Positions 44,515 to 53,468 are shown, counted from the first letter of the stretch. The stretch is 64,000 nucleotides of DNA from Acinetobacter bereziniae LMG 1003 = CIP 70.12 (GCF_000368925.1 NZ_KB849756.1:466823-530822), one strand, 5' to 3'. Made by a program: numbers and translations. Notes: generated by a model from the sequence alone, not told the origin.

Positions 44515-45588
44515 GTGCGCCAAGCAACAGTTTATATTGACAGCGAAGCGCTGCAATATAATTTAAACCGTGTCAAACAACTTGCCCCAACCGCAAAAAT
44601 TGTCAGTATGGTAAAAGCCAATGCATATGGTCATGGCGTCAAGGATTGCTTAGCCGCCTTAAGTTCAACTGATGCTTTCGGTGTCGCCTGCCTTGAAGAA
44701 GCTTTGGAAATTCGTGAATTAGGTTATCAACAACCGATTACCCTGATTGAAGGTATTTTCAATGCAGATGAAATGCCAATTGTTCTAGACAGTAACTTTG
44801 AGCTAATGATTCACCATCAACAGCAGCTTGATTGGTTAAGCGCCTACAAAGACCAATATATCCAAAAAGGACTGAAAGTTTGGGTCAAACTCAACAGTGG
44901 CATGAATCGCTTAGGCTTTAAAGTAGCTGAAATTATTGAAGTGATCCATTCATTACAAGCTGAAGGTTTTACTTGTGTACTTGCTATGCACTTCGCAAAC
45001 GCTGATGTCGATCATCACCCCTTAAATGAATTGCAAAAGCAACAATTTTTGCAAGTTAAAGAAGCATGTTCACCTATTTTGGCGTCGTGCTGTAACTCAG
45101 CCGCTATTTTTAAATGGCCTGAACTAAATTTTGATTTTGTGCGACCAGGAATCATGCTCTATGGTGCTTCACCATTTGCAGACCAATCTGCACATGATCT
45201 CGATATTCGTCCTGTAATGACATTTACCGCTGAAATTATTGCTTTAAATCATATTCAAGCAGGTGAATCTGTCGGTTACGGTTCAACTTTCGTTTCAGAG
45301 CAAGAGATGGATATCGCAATCGTTTCTATTGGTTATGGAGATGGTTATCCTCGTGCATACCTCACGCAGAATTATGTTTCTATTCACGGGCAAGCAACCC
45401 GTGTTATTGGTCGTGTTGCAATGGATATGATTGCCATTGATGTCACTGGATTGAATGCACCAATCGGGACATTCGTAGAACTCTGGGGTAAAAACCGTTT
45501 AGTTGATGAAGTTGCGACAGCAAATGGTACGATTGGCTATGAATTATTATGTCGTATGACAGGTCGTCCAAAACGTAAAAAGATTTAA
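44515..45588 (+). CDS. alr: Alanine racemase
   Basis: Alr interconverts L- and D-alanine for peptidoglycan, using PLP. The 357-residue protein has VSMVKANAYGHG with the PLP Lys34, the catalytic-tyrosine region SVGYGSTFV, and VSIGYGDGYPRAY with VAMDMIAIDVT. It begins with GTG preceded by AAGGAG. A strong hairpin terminator follows. Its position near dnaB is conserved in gammaproteobacteria (dnaB-alr). Confidence 0.96.
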   Translation: MRQATVYIDSEALQYNLNRVKQLAPTAKIVSMVKANAYGHGVKDCLAALSSTDAFGVACLEEALEIRELGYQQPITLIEGIFNADEMPIVLDSNFELMIHHQQQLDWLSAYKDQYIQKGLKVWVKLNSGMNRLGFKVAEIIEVIHSLQAEGFTCVLAMHFANADVDHHPLNELQKQQFLQVKEACSPILASCCNSAAIFKWPELNFDFVRPGIMLYGASPFADQSAHDLDIRPVMTFTAEIIALNHIQAGESVGYGSTFVSEQEMDIAIVSIGYGDGYPRAYLTQNYVSIHGQATRVIGRVAMDMIAIDVTGLNAPIGTFVELWGKNRLVDEVATANGTIGYELLCRMTGRPKRKKI

Positions 45589-45637
45589 ATCTTTTTATGC
45601 CAAATTGTACCCATCGTTCAGAATAAAAGCCATGTAT

Positions 45638-45672
45638 ATGATAGAGATACACTTAATATCTCTATCATTTTT
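45638..45672 (+). terminator. Terminator of alr
   Basis: ATGATAGAGATA (45638-45649) pairs perfectly with TATCTCTATCAT (45657-45668), then TTTT. Confidence 0.9.
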
Positions 45673-45854
45673 AGAAAAAATACTCTCGGAAGTATAGGCA
45701 AAAAAGTCAGATAAGATTCACTCGATATCGGCGATTGTCTGTTTAACTGTTAAAACAACAGCCAGGATTGAATGTTTAATTTTATCATCTTAAAAAACTC
45801 ATACTCAAAGCACAGCCCACAAAAGTACTTTTTAAATAGCATTAAAAAATGGCT

Positions 45855-46295
45855 TTAAACAAAATCATCCACAATATCTTCAAATTGTTCGATCTCATAA
45901 AGTAATTTGAGTAAATTAGGTATATCTTGCTTATCTAAATTTAATGGCTGAAAACGCAGAAAACCTTTGTGCTCAAAAAACTGCTGAATTTTACTGTTTC
46001 GCCTGACATACTTCATCGACCACTGAGAAAAATGCCCTCTTTCTACCTGTAAAGCTCTAAATAGCTTTATCTGATGATGTCTAGGATCTTTATATAATTT
46101 CTCCAACAGACGTAAAATTACCGACTGTTCGCCTTCAAGGCATTGAAAAAAATGCTCATCGGCAAAATAAAGTACGCCTCGAACTTGATGCAGTACATTA
46201 AAGTCTCTCGCTTCACCAAGAATTTCTCTTAGATCATTCAGTAATTGATGATGAGGTGATGTTGTTTTACTTGCACAGCATAATTGAAAAGTCAT
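45855..46295 (-). CDS. BLUF-like protein lacking the photoactive tyrosine
   Basis: The 146-residue protein follows the BLUF blue-light (FAD) domain: first strand FQLCCASKTTS, the segment NVLHQVRGVLYFADEHFFQCLEGE, DPRHHQIKLF and FSQWSMKY. The FAD-contacting Asn and Gln (18 residues apart) and the C-terminal Trp-x-Met are kept. However, the conserved photochemical tyrosine in the first strand (usually xLIYxS) is cysteine (Cys7), so normal BLUF photochemistry is not expected. A short helical tail follows. It lies beside a second degenerate BLUF-like gene on the same strand, 89 bases downstream of it. Confidence 0.75.
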   Translation of the reverse strand: MTFQLCCASKTTSPHHQLLNDLREILGEARDFNVLHQVRGVLYFADEHFFQCLEGEQSVILRLLEKLYKDPRHHQIKLFRALQVERGHFSQWSMKYVRRNSKIQQFFEHKGFLRFQPLNLDKQDIPNLLKLLYEIEQFEDIVDDFV

Positions 46296-46384
46296 GTAAT
46301 TCTTCTATTTTTATCTTTATATTGTTATAAACAATTATCATTTAATGTACAAGCCTTAACTTTTTATTATTTAGATATTTAATT

Positions 46385-46804
46385 CTATTTTGATACTGTT
46401 CTAACAGACACTATTTGCATAAGTTCGTCGATTTGTTGATCAGTTAAACTCATGGGTTTAAAATGATTTAAGCCACATTTTTTACAGAAGATGCTGACCA
46501 CTCCATTACGATCGACATACTTCATTTGCCAAGCTTCAAAGTGAAACTCTTCAATATTGTTAAGGAAACAAAAACGATAATTCTGATCTTGATGATTTAA
46601 AATATGTTGATAAATTAAATCTATTGATTCCGCTTCACCCTCAAAACAATGTAAGAAGTGTTCATTTGCATAAAATGAAACACCATGTATATGCTGTTCA
46701 ATAAAAAAAGTGGCTGCACGATGCATCGCATTCCTAAATTCAGCCATTAAACGCAAATCTTTTAAATTTATGCTTGATACATAACAAAGTTGAACTAATT
46801 CCAT
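46385..46804 (-). CDS. BLUF-like protein lacking the flavin-site Asn and Gln
   Basis: The 139-residue protein has the BLUF outline: QLCYVSSINLKDL with the first-strand tyrosine kept (Tyr8), IHGVSFYANEHFLHCFEGE, and FHFEAWQMKY. Here the glutamine that switches hydrogen bonds is His (HFLHCFEG) and the upstream asparagine is Phe, so flavin signalling by the known BLUF mechanism is doubtful. It may be a light-independent or flavin-free relative. Tandem with the gene at 45855; the pair has opposite losses. Confidence 0.75.
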   Translation of the reverse strand: MELVQLCYVSSINLKDLRLMAEFRNAMHRAATFFIEQHIHGVSFYANEHFLHCFEGEAESIDLIYQHILNHQDQNYRFCFLNNIEEFHFEAWQMKYVDRNGVVSIFCKKCGLNHFKPMSLTDQQIDELMQIVSVRTVSK

Positions 46805-46894
46805 GTTCTTTACATTTAAAAAATTAGAGTACTTATTAAAATAATGGATGGAGATTAAATTTTAATTAATGCACGTTCCCATCTATTGAGAAGT

Positions 46895-47629
46895 TTACTC
46901 AAAATAGTCCACAGTAGGTTTTGGCAAATCCTGTAATCCTTTTTTTAAGGTTTCCGACCATTGCTTACTGATATGCTGAAAATATGGATCATCTTCAACA
47001 ATACGCTTCCCTTTAGGAATTTTTAAGCTGTCTTTATCATAGATCATGGCATCTAATGGCATACCGACTGAAACATTCGAACGTAGTGTGGAGTCAAATG
47101 AAATCAAACTACAGCGTAAAGCTTCATCCAAAGGCATATCATAACTCAATGCCCGATCTAAAATCGGCTTACCATACTTACTTTCTCCAATCTGGAAATA
47201 CGGCGTATCACTGGTCGCAGAAATAAAGTTCCCTTGTGGATAGATATTATAAAGCTGCATTTCTTCACCGCTGATTTGTCCACCCACCAACAAACTACAG
47301 TAATAATTACTTTGCTCTTGAGTATCTTCAGTCACATCAGCAATCACTTTTCGTAAAGTCTGACCAATTAAGCCAGCAACTTCAAACATGGTGTTGACGC
47401 TATATAGATTGGGTTCTTGTTTTAGAGCTAAATGATTTTCCAAATGCCCAATCACTGCTTGAGTCGTCGCCAGATTACCCGAAGTTTGTATACAGATAAA
47501 ACGTTCGCCTTCGATCCCGAAAGTATAGAGCTTTCGATATACCGAAATGTGATCGACTCCAGCGTTGGTTCGAGTATCACTAATAAATACTAAACCTTGT
47601 TTGAGTCTTAAAGCACAGCAATACGTCAT
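46895..47629 (-). CDS. Anbu proteasome-type peptidase (ancestral beta subunit)
   Basis: The 244-residue protein is an Ntn-hydrolase of the proteasome/HslV superfamily. Removal of Met1 would expose Thr2 (MTYCCALRLKQGLVFISDTRTNAG), the expected nucleophile, with Asp and Lys (FISDTRT, YRKLYTF) at the expected places. QTSGNLATTQ and SFDSTLRSNVSVG are also typical of Anbu. It is the last gene of a minus-strand cluster with ATP-grasp, alpha-E and transglutaminase-like genes. Known Anbu proteins form ring or helical oligomers, but their substrates are unclear. Confidence 0.9.
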   Translation of the reverse strand: MTYCCALRLKQGLVFISDTRTNAGVDHISVYRKLYTFGIEGERFICIQTSGNLATTQAVIGHLENHLALKQEPNLYSVNTMFEVAGLIGQTLRKVIADVTEDTQEQSNYYCSLLVGGQISGEEMQLYNIYPQGNFISATSDTPYFQIGESKYGKPILDRALSYDMPLDEALRCSLISFDSTLRSNVSVGMPLDAMIYDKDSLKIPKGKRIVEDDPYFQHISKQWSETLKKGLQDLPKPTVDYFE

Positions 47630-47699
47630 GGAGCTACCTATACAACTAAAATTAGAAATTAATCATTTTGCAATACAAGACACTATTGATCATTCTGCA

Positions 47700-48479
47700 T
47701 CAGCATGCAAGTACCTGAACGATAGAATACATTGATTCTGCACCCCCTTTTTCACGTATACCTCGAACTGGAGCAACATCCCAATAATCTCGACCAACAG
47801 CGACATAGACATGTGATTGTGGGCTAAAAAGCTGATTGCTGACATCAATCATATGCCATTGCCCTTCCAAGTAGACTTCTGTCCAAGCATGGCTTGCCAA
47901 ATGTGACTGATTATTAACATACAAATACCCTGAGACATAGCGTGCAGGAATACCCAAAGCTTTTGCCATTGCAATCAATACATGACTATGGTCCTGACAA
48001 ACCCCTTGTTGTGCAGAAAAGGATGCTATAGCCGTATGCGTAACCGTTGTGCTTGCGGTGATATATGGCATGTACTGTAGCAATGCTTCGGCTAATTTTT
48101 GAAAATTAGCCCAGCTTTTTTGCGGTAAATAGTATTCTGCAAATGCAATCATTTCATCATTACACAGCGTTGCAGTTGTAGGTTGTAAAAATACGGCGGG
48201 AGCAAGTGTATCCTGTAAACCAAGTTGATTGTCTGTATTAATTTCAACAATCCCTTGCGCCATAATCAACATTTGTTGATAAGGTTCTGTTTGCGAGCTG
48301 GTCAACCAAATATTATTGAAAGCATCTTTTTTATATTGTTTTTCTCCAGGAATACTAATTTGCCACCCCGTCACTTGTTGATGTAAATTCGATTGCGGGG
48401 TCATTTTTATATATTGAATGCTGTTTTTTGCCCAGTCAGAATATTGATAATGGGTTTGATGATTAATCATGAGTTTCAT
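47700..48479 (-). CDS. Transglutaminase-like protein of the Anbu cluster
   Basis: The 259-residue protein has an N-terminal beta domain (HYQYSDWAKNSIQYIKMTP) and a papain-like transglutaminase core with a Cys-His-Asp triad: GVCQDHSHVLIAMAKALGI, SHAWTEVYLEGQWHMID, and RYVSGYLYV between them. It probably acts as a cytoplasmic cysteine protease or amidotransferase. Its start overlaps the alpha-E stop by four bases (ATGA), which shows operon coupling. Anbu follows 70 bases downstream. Confidence 0.9.
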   Translation of the reverse strand: MKLMINHQTHYQYSDWAKNSIQYIKMTPQSNLHQQVTGWQISIPGEKQYKKDAFNNIWLTSSQTEPYQQMLIMAQGIVEINTDNQLGLQDTLAPAVFLQPTTATLCNDEMIAFAEYYLPQKSWANFQKLAEALLQYMPYITASTTVTHTAIASFSAQQGVCQDHSHVLIAMAKALGIPARYVSGYLYVNNQSHLASHAWTEVYLEGQWHMIDVSNQLFSPQSHVYVAVGRDYWDVAPVRGIREKGGAESMYSIVQVLAC

Positions 48480-49084
48480 AAGCGATCCAATTCAAATAAA
48501 GAATCAATATGATCACTAAAATGATAATAATTCATTCTATTAGGCTGTTTTTTTAGCTCCTCCCACACTTCTGGCAAGCTACACATCCCATGCTGATTCA
48601 AACTACTAATCACCGCATTTAATTGCGTCAATGTTAGCGATTTATCTTGGCTTAGCCGTAACTGACGGTCGAACTGTTCCATTTTTTGCCCAAGACTAAA
48701 GAATAAGAACAATAACTCATCATCTTCTGCTTCAAGAACATCATTACACTCCTCACAGACATCACAGATAAAACTGGCATTTTCTTCGGCTTGGTGTAAA
48801 AGCTGATTCAACTCAGCAAATGATTTCGCAGAAATAACCCCACGCAAGTCATGAATATTATTTTTGGCACATAAAAACTGTTGGTGAAATGATGCAGGCT
48901 GCTCAGTGTCCAAAATGAGTTCATTCAAGGAGCTGGCATCGAATGCCGGTAAACAAAATGCATTTGCATAATCTAATGCCAATTCATTGGTTTTAAAAGG
49001 GAACTGGCTACATAAATATTGTATGCGAGTCAAATAACGCCCTAACCAAAATATATTTTGTGCATTTGTACTGAGTAAAATCAT
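48476..49084 (-). CDS. Alpha-E domain protein, short form
   Basis: The N-terminus (MILLSTNAQNIFWLGRYLTRIQ) matches the alpha-E (DUF403) signature LLSRTAENLYWLGRYLERA, and the whole protein is helical. It has 202 residues, about a third shorter than the roughly 310 residues usual for alpha-E proteins, yet the reading frame is intact and coupled to the next gene by overlap. It lies between the ATP-grasp gene (37 bases upstream) and the transglutaminase gene. Alpha-E proteins are thought to cooperate with the ATP-grasp partner in making or ligating a peptide. Role here inferred. Confidence 0.82.
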   Translation of the reverse strand: MILLSTNAQNIFWLGRYLTRIQYLCSQFPFKTNELALDYANAFCLPAFDASSLNELILDTEQPASFHQQFLCAKNNIHDLRGVISAKSFAELNQLLHQAEENASFICDVCEECNDVLEAEDDELLFLFFSLGQKMEQFDRQLRLSQDKSLTLTQLNAVISSLNQHGMCSLPEVWEELKKQPNRMNYYHFSDHIDSLFELDRL

Positions 49085-49120
49085 CTTTTCTCTCCTTTGG
49101 TTGGGATTGCTAAGGACTGA

Positions 49121-50722
49121 TTAAATTGAATATTCATCAATCACCCATGTATCCTTAATTCCACCACCTTGTGATGAGTTAACCACCAATGAACCTTGTT
49201 GCATTGCAACTCGGGTCAAACCACCAGGAACGATTTCTATACGTTCAGGTGAGGTTAAAATGAATGGTCGTAAATCAATATGACGTTCAGCAATTCCTTG
49301 TGAGGTTAAAGTTGGCGCTACTGATAAATCTAATGTCGGTTGCGCAATATATGCTGAAGGTGAAGCCATTAATTTAATTCTAAATAAATCAATTTCTTGT
49401 TCAGTTGCTTTAGGACCTATCAGCATCCCATAACCACCAGAACCTTGAGCTTCTTTTACGACCAATTGATCGAGATTTGCCAACACATAATCCAATGCAT
49501 CAGCGTCACGACATTGATAAGTGGGTACATTTGATAAAATTGGCTTTTCATTCAGATAATAAGCAATCATTTGATCCACATAAGGATAAATTGACTTATC
49601 ATCAGCAACCCCTGTACCTGGTGCATTTGCAATGACCACATTTCCACTCAAATAAGCTGACATCAGCCCTGCAACACCTAAAGTACTGTCAGGTCTAAAA
49701 CATAAAGGGTCTAAAAAACCATCATCTAAACGTCTATAAATTACATCAACCTGTTGACGTCCTCGGATGGTTTTCACATAAACCTTGTCGTTTTCAACAA
49801 AAAGGTCACGAGATGTCACCAAGGGTACACCCATCTCTCTTGCTAAAAATGAATGCTCATAATATGCACTATTGTAACGACCCGGCGTCAGCACCACGAT
49901 TGTGGGTGTAGTGACTCTTGAATTTTCAACGAGAATTTCACGCAAAAGCTGTGGATATTGCTCGATACTTGCAACTTGCTGATTGCATAATTCAGGCATC
50001 AATTTTTGACTCATCTTACGGCTTTCAATCATGTAAGACACACCAGAAGGAGTACGTAAGTTATCTTCTAAGACAAAGAACTCCCCGTGTCGATCACGGA
50101 CAATGTCGATACCACTGATTTGACTATAAATATTTCCATTTAAACTGTGATTCATCATGATCGGTTGATACGCTTCATGTGAAAGCACTGGTAATTCAGG
50201 AATAAAACCTTCTCTTAAAATATTTTGCTCATGATAAATATCAGCAAGAAATAGATTTAAAGCTTTGATACGTTGTGTACATCCTGCCTCGATTTTGTTC
50301 CATTGTTGTTTGGCAATCACTCGGGGAATCAAATCAAAAGGAATGGTGCGATCAATCCCAGATTTTTCTCCATATACAGCAAAGGTAATTCCTTGATATA
50401 AAAAATGCGCTTTAGCTGTTTCATTTAGTTTTTCAAGCTCATAAATACTATGTTGAGATAACCAATGCTCAACTTTTTCCGCAGTTTCAGGTGAAAGAAC
50501 ATGATCATCAGTCATTTCATTAAAGAAAATAGAATCGAGTTGTTTAAGTAAATGCACTGCTGGTTGCTGCATCTCAATATTTAAATGAACAGCTACCTGA
50601 ATATTTTTTATCTCTTTTAATTCACCTGTATTCGACTGAGTCTGCTCTTCAATCATTGACACAGCAAAACGTTCTGCATAATTTTCATTACTTGAATTTG
50701 TATCCATCGTTTCTTTTAGCAT
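49121..50722 (-). CDS. Circularly permuted ATP-grasp protein of the Anbu cluster
   Basis: The 533-residue protein belongs to the circularly permuted ATP-grasp type 2 family (DUF404/DUF407). Characteristic segments are FDLIPRVI, RIKALNLFLADIYHEQNIL, GIDIVRDRHGEFFVLEDNLRTPSGVSY (in part), FRPDSTLGVAGL, VIANAPGTGVADDKSIYPYV (to 20) and LVVKEAQGSGGYGML. Such proteins probably ligate an amine to a carboxylate with ATP. It is the first gene of the four-gene cluster. ATG 50722 is preceded by AAGAGG; ATG 50707 is an alternative. The N-terminal 70 residues are extra compared with typical members of about 480. Confidence 0.9.
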   Translation of the reverse strand: MLKETMDTNSSNENYAERFAVSMIEEQTQSNTGELKEIKNIQVAVHLNIEMQQPAVHLLKQLDSIFFNEMTDDHVLSPETAEKVEHWLSQHSIYELEKLNETAKAHFLYQGITFAVYGEKSGIDRTIPFDLIPRVIAKQQWNKIEAGCTQRIKALNLFLADIYHEQNILREGFIPELPVLSHEAYQPIMMNHSLNGNIYSQISGIDIVRDRHGEFFVLEDNLRTPSGVSYMIESRKMSQKLMPELCNQQVASIEQYPQLLREILVENSRVTTPTIVVLTPGRYNSAYYEHSFLAREMGVPLVTSRDLFVENDKVYVKTIRGRQQVDVIYRRLDDGFLDPLCFRPDSTLGVAGLMSAYLSGNVVIANAPGTGVADDKSIYPYVDQMIAYYLNEKPILSNVPTYQCRDADALDYVLANLDQLVVKEAQGSGGYGMLIGPKATEQEIDLFRIKLMASPSAYIAQPTLDLSVAPTLTSQGIAERHIDLRPFILTSPERIEIVPGGLTRVAMQQGSLVVNSSQGGGIKDTWVIDEYSI

Positions 50723-51024
50723 ACAAACCTCTTCTTATGTTCTCTGGTGGCAGGATGAATCAAGCAATATCAATGCCAACAATCATTGAGTCTTAAAATG
50801 TTTTCAGCATCAGGTTTGAAATCTTTTAACCAGCTTTTATTAATTCATTGTTTATTGTTTAGCTCAATGTGAGTTTTGATCGAACTTGTTTCAAAATTTT
50901 TTAGTGTGTGTTTTCAAGGTCTAACAAACTAATTTAAGGATAGAACTTGCAGAAAGTTTTTTATTTTTCTATTGTGTAGCAGATTTATTTCCCTTAAACC
51001 TTCACGATTTCAACGATATTTGAC
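50723..51024. promoter_or_regulatory. Divergent promoter region between the Anbu cluster and the WYL regulator
   Basis: About 300 AT-rich bases between two divergent transcription units. Promoters of both must lie here, and it is the natural place for WYL-regulator operators. No clear inverted repeat or consensus pair was picked out by eye. Confidence 0.45.
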
Positions 51025-52020
51025 ATGTCTGCACAAGAAAAAGAAACCTCCAACAGCCTCTATCGCCAATGGCAAATTTTGTCCCGACTTTCTACGGGTA
51101 AATGGATGGGCACACGTGAGTTACAAGAAGTCTTAGAACGTGAAGGAATTGAGATCAGTTTGCGTACTATTCAACGTGATCTCAATCAAATTGCGCAACG
51201 CTTTCCCATCGAAAGCAATAAGACTGTGCCTCAAGGTTGGCGTTGGCGCTCAGATGCACCAATTCAAAGCTTGCCTCATATGACCAGCTCTCAGGCAGTC
51301 ACATTTATGATGGTTGAGGAACATTTAAAGCACCTGTTACCACCAAGTTTGATTGATGAAATGAATCCTTGGTTTGATCTAGCTCGTCGCAGTTTGTCAA
51401 CTCAAAATAATGTTCGACAATGGATTAATCGAGTTCGTATTGTTCCTGCTAGTCAGCCTGTAATCCCTCCTTTGGTTGAGAGACAGGCGCAACAGGCAAT
51501 CTATGAAGGATTACTCCAAGACAAGCAAATTGAATGTATTTACCGTTCACGTGGTCATCAAGGTGAGGAAAAAACTTATATTCTCAATCCTTTAGGCTTG
51601 GTACAAAAAGGTGCGATCATTTATTTGATTTGTACCAGACATGATAAAACCGAAGTCCAAACTTTTGCTTTACATCGTTTTAAATCAGCAACAGTCTTAG
51701 ACTTGCGAGCATTACATCCTGTTAAATTTGATATTGATGAGTATATTGATTCAGGTGCACTTGGTTTTAGAGTTGATTTTTCTCAACCGACCAAGAATGT
51801 TGAATTAAAACTGGTGATGCACGAAGATGATGCGCAGTACTTTACAGAAAGTCAGCTTAGCAAAGAGCAAAAAGTTGAACAATTAAATGAACAACTGTAT
51901 CAAGTGAGTGCAGTAGTTCCCTTTACCTCACAATTGGTATGGTGGCTGAGAAGCTTCGGTAAAAAGATTGTTCGAATCGAACCTGTAGAAGTTTTTAATG
52001 CAGTTCATGAAATTGAATAA
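51025..52020 (+). CDS. WYL-domain transcriptional regulator
   Basis: The 331-residue protein has an N-terminal DeoR-type winged helix (LYRQWQILSRLSTGKWMGTRELQEVL, in part; ISLRTIQRDLNQIAQRFP), a central helical section, and a WYL domain (QIECIYRSRG, YILNPLGLVQKGAIIYLICT, TFALHRFKSATVL) with a WCX-like C-terminal part. WYL proteins sense ligands, often nucleotides or DNA ends, and many repress divergent operons. It is divergent from the Anbu cluster, which suggests control of that cluster, by position only. Confidence 0.88.
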   Translation: MSAQEKETSNSLYRQWQILSRLSTGKWMGTRELQEVLEREGIEISLRTIQRDLNQIAQRFPIESNKTVPQGWRWRSDAPIQSLPHMTSSQAVTFMMVEEHLKHLLPPSLIDEMNPWFDLARRSLSTQNNVRQWINRVRIVPASQPVIPPLVERQAQQAIYEGLLQDKQIECIYRSRGHQGEEKTYILNPLGLVQKGAIIYLICTRHDKTEVQTFALHRFKSATVLDLRALHPVKFDIDEYIDSGALGFRVDFSQPTKNVELKLVMHEDDAQYFTESQLSKEQKVEQLNEQLYQVSAVVPFTSQLVWWLRSFGKKIVRIEPVEVFNAVHEIE

Positions 52021-52138
52021 TCAATATTAACTAGCATAGATACAAGTTCTACATACAAGCCCCAATAAAAAAGAGCCTCTCGGCTCTGATATCTTATTGT
52101 TTTTGTTTTTTTTAAATTTTATTATTTTTGCGCTGATT

Positions 52139-52188
52139 AAAACTCATGTCACATTTTTACATGTCCACAAGACATGAGTTTTCATTGG
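52139..52188. other. Long perfect inverted repeat in the gap after the WYL gene
   Basis: AAAACTCATGTC and GACATGAGTTTT form a perfect 12-bp stem at about 52139-52150 and 52173-52184, with an internal partly palindromic loop (ACATTTTTACATGTCCACAA). Read on the minus strand it follows the candidate 18-codon gene and ends in TTTT, so it could be its terminator; the WYL transcript could also end here. A small stem GAGCC/GGCTC at about 52073 follows the WYL gene. Confidence 0.5.
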
Positions 52189-52201
52189 AGTAAGTTGAAC
52201 A

Positions 52202-52258
52202 TCACATCAGACAGCACGCAAGTTCAGCATTGTTGTAACGGATTGATTTCATCGTCAT
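52202..52258 (-). CDS. Candidate 18-residue peptide gene
   Basis: A short frame too small for usual gene calling: ATG at 52256-52258 (minus strand), stop TGA at 52202-52204, product MTMKSIRYNNAELACCLM. Immediately upstream on the minus strand is GAGAGGTGG, ending five bases before the ATG, an unusually strong ribosome-binding site for this genome. The 12-bp inverted repeat 18 bases beyond the stop could terminate transcription. A basic N-terminal half and a hydrophobic C-terminal half with a CC pair are seen. Known small-peptide families are not recognised; it could be a regulatory leader, small effector or chance. The rest of the 503-base gap holds nothing else clear. Confidence 0.4.
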   Translation of the reverse strand: MTMKSIRYNNAELACCLM

Positions 52259-52523
52259 AGTAACCACCTCTCGTTTGAATGTAGATTGACTATAACCACG
52301 ATTTTTCAAACTGAAAAATAATTAAAACTGCTTTGTTTTTCACCAATTCTGTTTAAGCGTTATTTGTATAACCTTAGATTCAATCTAATTATTTAGAATT
52401 TATCGCAAACAAAAACCAATAAGATGCGCAATTAAAATCTTTATCAAGATATGCTTACTTGATGAATCTACTGATAAAATCAAAGCTTCATCATTCAAAT
52501 GACTTTTCAATTGATATAAATAT

Positions 52524-53468
52524 TCATTTTGAAGATGCGATGTAAATACTGAGTTTTTCCAATAAAGGTTCCACCAACGCTTTGCCTCTTAATTGATCCA
52601 ACCATAGCTGAGGAATGGCATGATAACCAAAATACAGTCCAGCTATACCACCAGCCACACATGCAGTTGTATCGGTGTCTCTGCCTAATGCAATCGAGCT
52701 TTTAATCACATCTTGATATGACTTTTTTTGGAGGGCATATCTTGCTGAATTTAAACAATCAACCACATAACCACTCCCCGTCCCCTGAACGAATTCATCA
52801 GGACGAATATATAACTCAAGCTGTTGCAAATCTTCTGGTCGATCTTGTAAACATTGGCGTAGTCTTGCAACTGCATCCGACCACGCAGGCTCAATATCCA
52901 ATCCGTTCAGAATTGATCTAGCCCATAAGCAATACAAAGCACAACATACCTTTGACCTTAGATGTGCATGGGTAATATGAGACTGAGTATACGCATCCTC
53001 AATCAACTGTTGATCTGAACCTTGATGCCACAACGCTAAAGGCAATACACGCATAAGTGAACCATTACCATTGGCATGTTCATCATTTTTAGCAACCTGA
53101 GATAGAGGGACACCCATTAAATACTTTCTTATCGATTCAGCAGTTTGCACACCGACATCGAAAACTTGATAGTCAACTGCCATATATCCATACTGATACC
53201 AATTACACAACCGCTTCATGAGATCTTCTGCATCCATTTTATGCTTATACAGGAGTGAATCGAGCAAACTTAGCGCTTGTGCACCATCGTCCGACCATGT
53301 CCCTAGTGGAATTTCTGGATAAGTCTTAGAAAAATAAGCAGGTGGAAGCATATCAATTTGATTATATTCAGGTAACTGTTCAGGCAGATTAAACTCATAA
53401 GGCACACCGACTGCATCTCCAATCAATAGCCCATAAATTGCACCTTTAATTCGATCTTGCTTGTTCAT
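52524..53468 (-). CDS. ADP-ribosylglycohydrolase-family protein
   Basis: The 314-residue protein (from ATG 53468; the frame extends to 53489) has the DraG/ARH metal-binding pattern: GLLIGDAVGVPYEF, GTWSDDGAQALSLLDSL with the Ser/Asp-Asp metal site, NGNGSLMRVLPLAL, and ALGRDTDTTACVAGGIAGLYFG (in part) with the second metal site. All expected Asp residues are present. It should hydrolyse ADP-ribose from a protein or small molecule, using two Mg ions. No ADP-ribosyltransferase is adjacent, so the substrate is unknown. It follows the mnmG terminator, on the same strand. Confidence 0.9.
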   Translation of the reverse strand: MNKQDRIKGAIYGLLIGDAVGVPYEFNLPEQLPEYNQIDMLPPAYFSKTYPEIPLGTWSDDGAQALSLLDSLLYKHKMDAEDLMKRLCNWYQYGYMAVDYQVFDVGVQTAESIRKYLMGVPLSQVAKNDEHANGNGSLMRVLPLALWHQGSDQQLIEDAYTQSHITHAHLRSKVCCALYCLWARSILNGLDIEPAWSDAVARLRQCLQDRPEDLQQLELYIRPDEFVQGTGSGYVVDCLNSARYALQKKSYQDVIKSSIALGRDTDTTACVAGGIAGLYFGYHAIPQLWLDQLRGKALVEPLLEKLSIYIASSK

